Positions 37,964 to 41,407 of a stretch of DNA of 41,407 nucleotides are shown here, piece after piece. This DNA is from Verrucomicrobiota bacterium (GTDB taxonomy: Bacteria > Verrucomicrobiota > Kiritimatiellia > SS1-B-03-39 > UBA6053): positions 1-41,407 of the forward strand of contig JAFIGC010000037.1 of NCBI GenBank assembly GCA_020831635.1. Direction: 5' to 3'. Positions within the stretch are counted from its first letter, which is position 1. Each line of letters starts with the position of its first letter. Under the pieces are notes generated by a model. That model worked only from the letters and a program-made list of their open reading frames with translations, did not search any database and had not been told where the DNA came from. The position numbers and the translations under genes are program-made.

Positions 37964-39070
37964 ATGAACACACCCAAACTTCCCTGCCTCCGCCATCGGT
38001 TCCCGCTTCCATTCACCAAGGTGGCGTGGATGCTGTTGGCGGGGAGCGCCCTCTGTCTGACTGCCGACACCCTGCCGCCGCGCAATACGGACGCTTCTTC
38101 CAAAGAGACCGCCCGTTTTCATGCCGAGCTGTGGTCCCAACTGGAGGCCCTGGGCAAGGCGGAAACACCGGAAGAATACGATGCCTTGGAAACGCGGCTC
38201 AATGAAATGGCGTCCCATCCCTTGCCCACCGTTCCCGGCGAAGGCACAATTCACCAAATCACCGAACACACCGTACGCGACACCGCCCGGGTGCTCGCGG
38301 AATTGAGGCAAGGGGAAACCGACACCCTTTACATGCCCTTGCACCGGGTCAACGCACAAGTCGCGGTCTTTTTCCTGGAGGAAGGCGTTTTGCGCTACGA
38401 CATGAAAACCGTTGACGCTGGAGAAACGTGGCCGGGACCCTGGTGGTTTCTCCCCGCAAACGAAACCGAATGGAAATCCCTGAAAATCGCCAACGCCATG
38501 TCCCACCTGCAAAACGTTTCGATTTCACCCAACCGCAAGTATTTGGCGCTGGTGACCCGCGGAGAAGGCCACCCCATCCTGAAAGTGTTTACCTTGGAGG
38601 ATCTCTTGGCAGGCGAAGTGATCGAAATGGCGGTGATCGACCCCTATCCGGGCGATTTGACGATCGCCGGATGGCAAAACCACAAGCTTCATCTGCGTTC
38701 CATCATGGCATTGGACGACCTCAACGAAGACGGACGCGTACGCGAACCGGGCACGATGTTGGACGAACCCGTTTCTTTTTTCCTCAATCCCGAAACCGTC
38801 GAAGTCTCCAGAATTTCTTTGATCCTCGACGTGGACCATGAAAACATGATCCTGTTCGAAGAGGAACGGCACGACTTAAGGGACGAAGCGGCAATCAAGC
38901 GAATGGTGGCGAAAATCCAAGATCTTGCCGTCCCCAACAACGAGGCCAATTTGTTGAACATTGGCGTCCGCATTCAACCCCAAACCACGCATGGGCAGTT
39001 AATCGAATTCATGAATGCCATCCGTTCGGCGGGCCTGTCTCAAATCACTTTCATCACGACATCCGAATAA
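37964..39070 (+). CDS. Secreted protein with ExbD/TolR-like C-terminal domain
   Basis: The gene encodes 368 residues from ATG 37964 (a TTG at 37937 is the alternative; GATGAGG precedes this ATG). Basic start, then the helix AWMLLAGSALCLTAD, predicts export or a signal anchor. The middle is beta-rich and includes SISPNRKYLALVTRGEGHPILKVFTLEDL, a WD/propeller-like phrase. The last 50 residues (ANLLNIGVRIQPQTTHGQLIEFMNAIRSAGLSQITFITTSE) resemble the periplasmic domain of ExbD/TolR. Its 3' end overlaps the queG stop on the other strand by 17 nt. Confidence 0.6.
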   Translation: MNTPKLPCLRHRFPLPFTKVAWMLLAGSALCLTADTLPPRNTDASSKETARFHAELWSQLEALGKAETPEEYDALETRLNEMASHPLPTVPGEGTIHQITEHTVRDTARVLAELRQGETDTLYMPLHRVNAQVAVFFLEEGVLRYDMKTVDAGETWPGPWWFLPANETEWKSLKIANAMSHLQNVSISPNRKYLALVTRGEGHPILKVFTLEDLLAGEVIEMAVIDPYPGDLTIAGWQNHKLHLRSIMALDDLNEDGRVREPGTMLDEPVSFFLNPETVEVSRISLILDVDHENMILFEEERHDLRDEAAIKRMVAKIQDLAVPNNEANLLNIGVRIQPQTTHGQLIEFMNAIRSAGLSQITFITTSE

Positions 39071-40139
39071 GGGGCTGCTTTAATCCCCATTGTGCGTGGG
39101 ACGCGATGAGCGGATTGGCATCCGCCGCCAATATTTCCAGTGCCGGCAGTGCTTCCGGGGTTCCGCTGTTGCCTAGGGCCACGGCCACGTTGCGCAACAG
39201 ACCCGCACGCTTGGTCCGCATCAGGGGGGTTCCCGCGAATCTTTGGAAAAACGCCTCCTCGTCCAAAGCCGCCAACTCGTCAAGACGGGGCGCCATGCGG
39301 TCGGGATCGGGGTCCAGCCAAGGCTGACGCGCCACCCGACTGTAACGCTTCACCCAGGGACAGACTTCCTGACACACATCGCAACCGAAAATCCAATTGC
39401 CCAGTTTCGGGCGCAGGGATTCTGGGATTTCACCCCGGTTTTCGATGGTTTGATACGAAATACAAAGTCGGCTATTGAGAATATACGCCGCCGGAAAGGC
39501 GTGGGTGGGGCAGGCTTTCAGACACCGGGTGCAGGCGCCGCACTCGGCCTTGCCTTGATACACCGCGCCGGAGCCGGGGGTCGGGTCGTCGGGCTCCAAT
39601 TCACAGGACACCAACAGCCCCCCCAAAAAAATCATGGAGCCATAATCGGGATGAATGAGCAACGTGTTTCTGCCGACAAACCCCAAGCCCGCGGCTAGAG
39701 CCGCGTCGTGTTCCATGACCGGACGGGCATCATTGAACGGTTGCACCTCCACGCCCTCGGGCCCCTCCTTGCGCACCCACTCCGCCAGTTTCTTCAGCCG
39801 CTTTCCAATCACCTTGTGATAATCCCGACCCCATGCATAGCGGGCCACGCGTCCGCGCATGGGATCGTTCCAAAGCCGGGGGGCGGGATTCTGCATGTGG
39901 TAGGACACCCCCACCACCACCATGGACCGCGTATCCGGCCGCCAATTGCGCGGATCCAGCCGACGGTCGATATCCCGGGCAATCCAATCCATGTCGGCAT
40001 GATGACCGTCCCGCAGCCATTGCCGGAATTCGGCGGCATGACGAACGGGCTGGGCGGCAGCCACGCCCACCAAGTCAAACCCGCATTCAATGGCCGCTTC
40101 TTTCAAGCGGGCTGTCAGACCGGATGGAGCCGAATTCAT
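39054..40139 (-). CDS. queG: Epoxyqueuosine reductase QueG
   Basis: The gene encodes 361 residues from ATG 40139 (upstream starts reach into the preceding gene). CGACTRCLKACPTHA (Cys200, 203, 206 and 210) and CDVCQEVCP (Cys253, 256, 260), with Cys226, are ligands of the two [4Fe-4S] clusters. EHDAALAAGLGFVGRNTLLI contains the catalytic Asp. The C-terminal 80 residues are HEAT-like helices (LLRNVAVALGNSG, EALPALEILAADANPLIASHAQWGL), as in family members. It performs the last step of queuosine tRNA modification, reducing epoxyqueuosine with cobalamin. Transcribed after the coiled-coil gene. Confidence 0.95.
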   Translation of the reverse strand: MNSAPSGLTARLKEAAIECGFDLVGVAAAQPVRHAAEFRQWLRDGHHADMDWIARDIDRRLDPRNWRPDTRSMVVVGVSYHMQNPAPRLWNDPMRGRVARYAWGRDYHKVIGKRLKKLAEWVRKEGPEGVEVQPFNDARPVMEHDAALAAGLGFVGRNTLLIHPDYGSMIFLGGLLVSCELEPDDPTPGSGAVYQGKAECGACTRCLKACPTHAFPAAYILNSRLCISYQTIENRGEIPESLRPKLGNWIFGCDVCQEVCPWVKRYSRVARQPWLDPDPDRMAPRLDELAALDEEAFFQRFAGTPLMRTKRAGLLRNVAVALGNSGTPEALPALEILAADANPLIASHAQWGLKQPLIRMS

Positions 40140-40173
40140 GTCATGAGGCCGTCCGCCAATACTTGCAGCCTTG

Positions 40174-40464
40174 TCAGGACTTGAATTTCTCCGCCGCTTT
40201 TCCAGCGGCATCGCTGAGTGAGCCCCAGGCGTCCTTGGCCCCGGATTTCATTTCGTCCCAGGCATCGCCACTGCTTTCCCGGATTTCCTTGAGCCTGACC
40301 TTGGCGTTGGCGATCTTGTCCTCCAGAGTGGCCTGCTCCTTTTCCAAAGCCAGCTTTGCATCCGCGTCCGCCTTGGAAGCCTTGGCCTTGAGCTTGGCAA
40401 TGTCCGCTTTCCATTCTTCGATTTGGGCTTGGATTTTCTGTTCGTGCAATTCTTTGTGACTCAT
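40174..40464 (-). CDS. Coiled-coil stress-response-type protein (sll1863-like)
   Basis: The gene encodes 96 residues, nearly all helical. A heptad coiled coil runs from about 5 to 66 (EQKIQAQIEEWKADIAKLKAKASKADADAKLALEKEQATLEDKIANAKVRLKEI). The amphipathic end, SGDAWDEMKSGAKDAWGSLSDAAGKAAEKFKS, resembles LEA/apolipoprotein-like tails. It matches what I recall of the sll1863-type stress proteins. AAAGGAAAG precedes the ATG. queG follows 34 nt downstream. A stress role is inferred from resemblance only. Confidence 0.75.
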   Translation of the reverse strand: MSHKELHEQKIQAQIEEWKADIAKLKAKASKADADAKLALEKEQATLEDKIANAKVRLKEIRESSGDAWDEMKSGAKDAWGSLSDAAGKAAEKFKS

Positions 40465-40530
40465 GGCGTCGTGTCTTTCCTTTCTTTATAGTGATGATGA
40501 AATTTATCATACGCCGAACCCGCCGGGCTG

Positions 40531-41043
40531 TCAATCTGCCTCCGTGGGCAGGACGCCCTGATCCGATTTCCATCCAACGCTCAAACAGACGAACACACCC
40601 AGAGCGGAAGCCCCACCAGTGCAAATTGCAAACCAATTGAATCCAGAGGTAAACCAGTCTCCACTCAATAAGTAGTTTCGCCAAGTCCCGGCCATGGAAT
40701 TGCCGGGATGATAGCTGCGGAAAGAGTTGGGATCCACAATGAAGCTTGTCATGGAGCAAGTGAAGACAACCGTTACCGCAATCGCAACCAACGAAAGCGC
40801 AATATTCCGGAATCGAAAACCAACCCACATCGCCAAAAATGCATTCGGAAGAATCATAAACCAGTAGACGGACACCATGAGGGCAAACCATGCGATTCGC
40901 CCGGCGACCTGATGAAAAAGCGTCGCATTGGAAGAGAAGGGGAAAAACAGAGCGACGAGGGCGCATGTCACCACATGCGTCATGACCGTGCCAATGAGAA
41001 TTTGTCGGGTCTTCTGTTTCATGTTGCTTATGTATCTAATCAT
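40531..41043 (-). CDS. Hypothetical four-helix membrane protein
   Basis: The gene encodes 170 residues with hydrophobic segments near 14-34, 46-72, 80-100 and 134-158. It has few charged residues and no family I recognise. The ATG at 41043 overlaps the stop of the gene before it (8 nt), so the two are translationally linked; an internal ATG at 41022 is possible. Trp/Phe-rich helices and a short charged C-terminus suggest an inner-membrane protein. 40465-40530 holds only a short gap with the leader of the coiled-coil gene. Confidence 0.6.
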   Translation of the reverse strand: MIRYISNMKQKTRQILIGTVMTHVVTCALVALFFPFSSNATLFHQVAGRIAWFALMVSVYWFMILPNAFLAMWVGFRFRNIALSLVAIAVTVVFTCSMTSFIVDPNSFRSYHPGNSMAGTWRNYLLSGDWFTSGFNWFAICTGGASALGVFVCLSVGWKSDQGVLPTEAD

Positions 41044-41350
41044 CTCTATCGTCCCAGTGGACCTTTACAGAATCTGACATCAATCCCATTACGGCACCTC
41101 CACAAAGGGCGAAACCTTCACAGACACCTCCAGACTCCGTCCTGACTATGATACGGAATACCTGCTGGGCTTTACTGCCGCGAATGACAAAAGGTCCACT
41201 GCGGATGTGCCTCGGTTGGGCCGAAAGCAGGCTGAGTTGCTGTTCGGAGGCCCAATCGTTCAAAATACGTCGAGCCTTGCGCAGACGCAATCGGTAATTC
41301 AGCGTCCCAACCATTACAGCAAGCACCACGATGCCGGGAACAATGATCAA
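41036..41350 (-). CDS. Hypothetical membrane-anchored protein
   Basis: The gene encodes 104 residues. An N-terminal helix (IIVPGIVVLAVMVGTLNY) is followed by a soluble domain (LRLRKARRILNDWASEQQLSLLSAQPRHIRSGPFVIRGSKAQQVFRIIVRTESGGVCEGFALCGG). The pattern of a helix, a basic stretch and a beta-rich domain is seen in many small membrane-anchored proteins. It overlaps the next gene by 8 nt. The last 57 bases of the window (41351-41407) are AT-rich and probably hold its promoter; they are cut at the window edge. Confidence 0.6.
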   Translation of the reverse strand: MIIVPGIVVLAVMVGTLNYRLRLRKARRILNDWASEQQLSLLSAQPRHIRSGPFVIRGSKAQQVFRIIVRTESGGVCEGFALCGGAVMGLMSDSVKVHWDDRDD

Positions 41351-41407
41351 TATTAATTCTACTTTGTTAAAACAATTTTCTTGAAAATTTTCAGCCGGAT
41401 GCTAGCT

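Noticed and set aside
1-41407. tRNA, rRNA or known riboswitch genes
   Set aside because: I saw no T-loop GGTTCGAATCC-type signature in a cloverleaf context and no familiar riboswitch core. A dedicated scan (tRNAscan, Infernal) was not possible.

Overview
The window looks like chromosomal DNA from a GC-rich bacterium of the PVC group, most likely Verrucomicrobiota. This placement is an inference. It rests on the style of the proteins (a very large polytopic membrane protein with a proline-rich N-terminal linker, secreted TPR and beta-helix proteins, a bacterial Rsm22-family protein, an alaS with a Gly-rich C-terminal tail) and on intergenic regions crowded with short hairpin and word-like repeats. 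No rRNA or tRNA gene was recognised.

Layout. 1-5100 is an accessory region. It holds an inverted-repeat-bounded element at the window edge, several unrecognised small genes, a relB/relE-type toxin-antitoxin pair whose toxin is frameshifted, a three-gene operon of small proteins joined by ATGA overlaps, and two islands of hairpin repeats (1782-2560 and 3884-4494). 5099-7251 is a type II restriction-modification pair (C5 methyltransferase plus PD-(D/E)XK-like nuclease). 7298-11503 is an operon of alaS followed by an FAD oxidoreductase gene that carries five copies of a 15-bp palindrome inside its coding sequence. A sulfotransferase gene is divergent from alaS. 12592-14120 is a second repeat-rich stretch around one AT-rich small gene.

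14173-16888 is a tightly overlapping trio: a coiled-coil protein, a GT4 glycosyltransferase and an Rsm22-like protein. Next come an AcuI/YhdH reductase, a short BLUF photoreceptor and a lipoprotein, separated by repeats. On the minus strand follow a DUF2071 gene overlapping a Cys-rich hypothetical, then a secreted parallel beta-helix protein behind a GH65 enzyme (a probable carbohydrate-use operon). 25665-31565 is one very long membrane-protein reading frame of about 1966 codons, broken by a single in-frame TGA.

31975-33764 holds a small conserved gene and a secreted TPR protein. 33814-35756 is a second restriction-modification system (D12-class adenine methyltransferase plus nuclease). 35925-37915 is a small redox-type cluster: an HxlR regulator, a YcaC-like hydrolase and a pirin, with candidate operators. 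The end holds a secreted protein with an ExbD-like C-terminus, converging on queG, then a stress-type coiled-coil protein and two membrane proteins.

The most distinctive feature is the density and variety of short repeats. They include triloop hairpins, compound 70-nt-spaced units, long inverted arms, 7- to 9-nt tandem words, and the palindrome array inside a coding gene. The two broken frames (the relE-like toxin and the giant membrane protein) should be checked against reads before being treated as biology.
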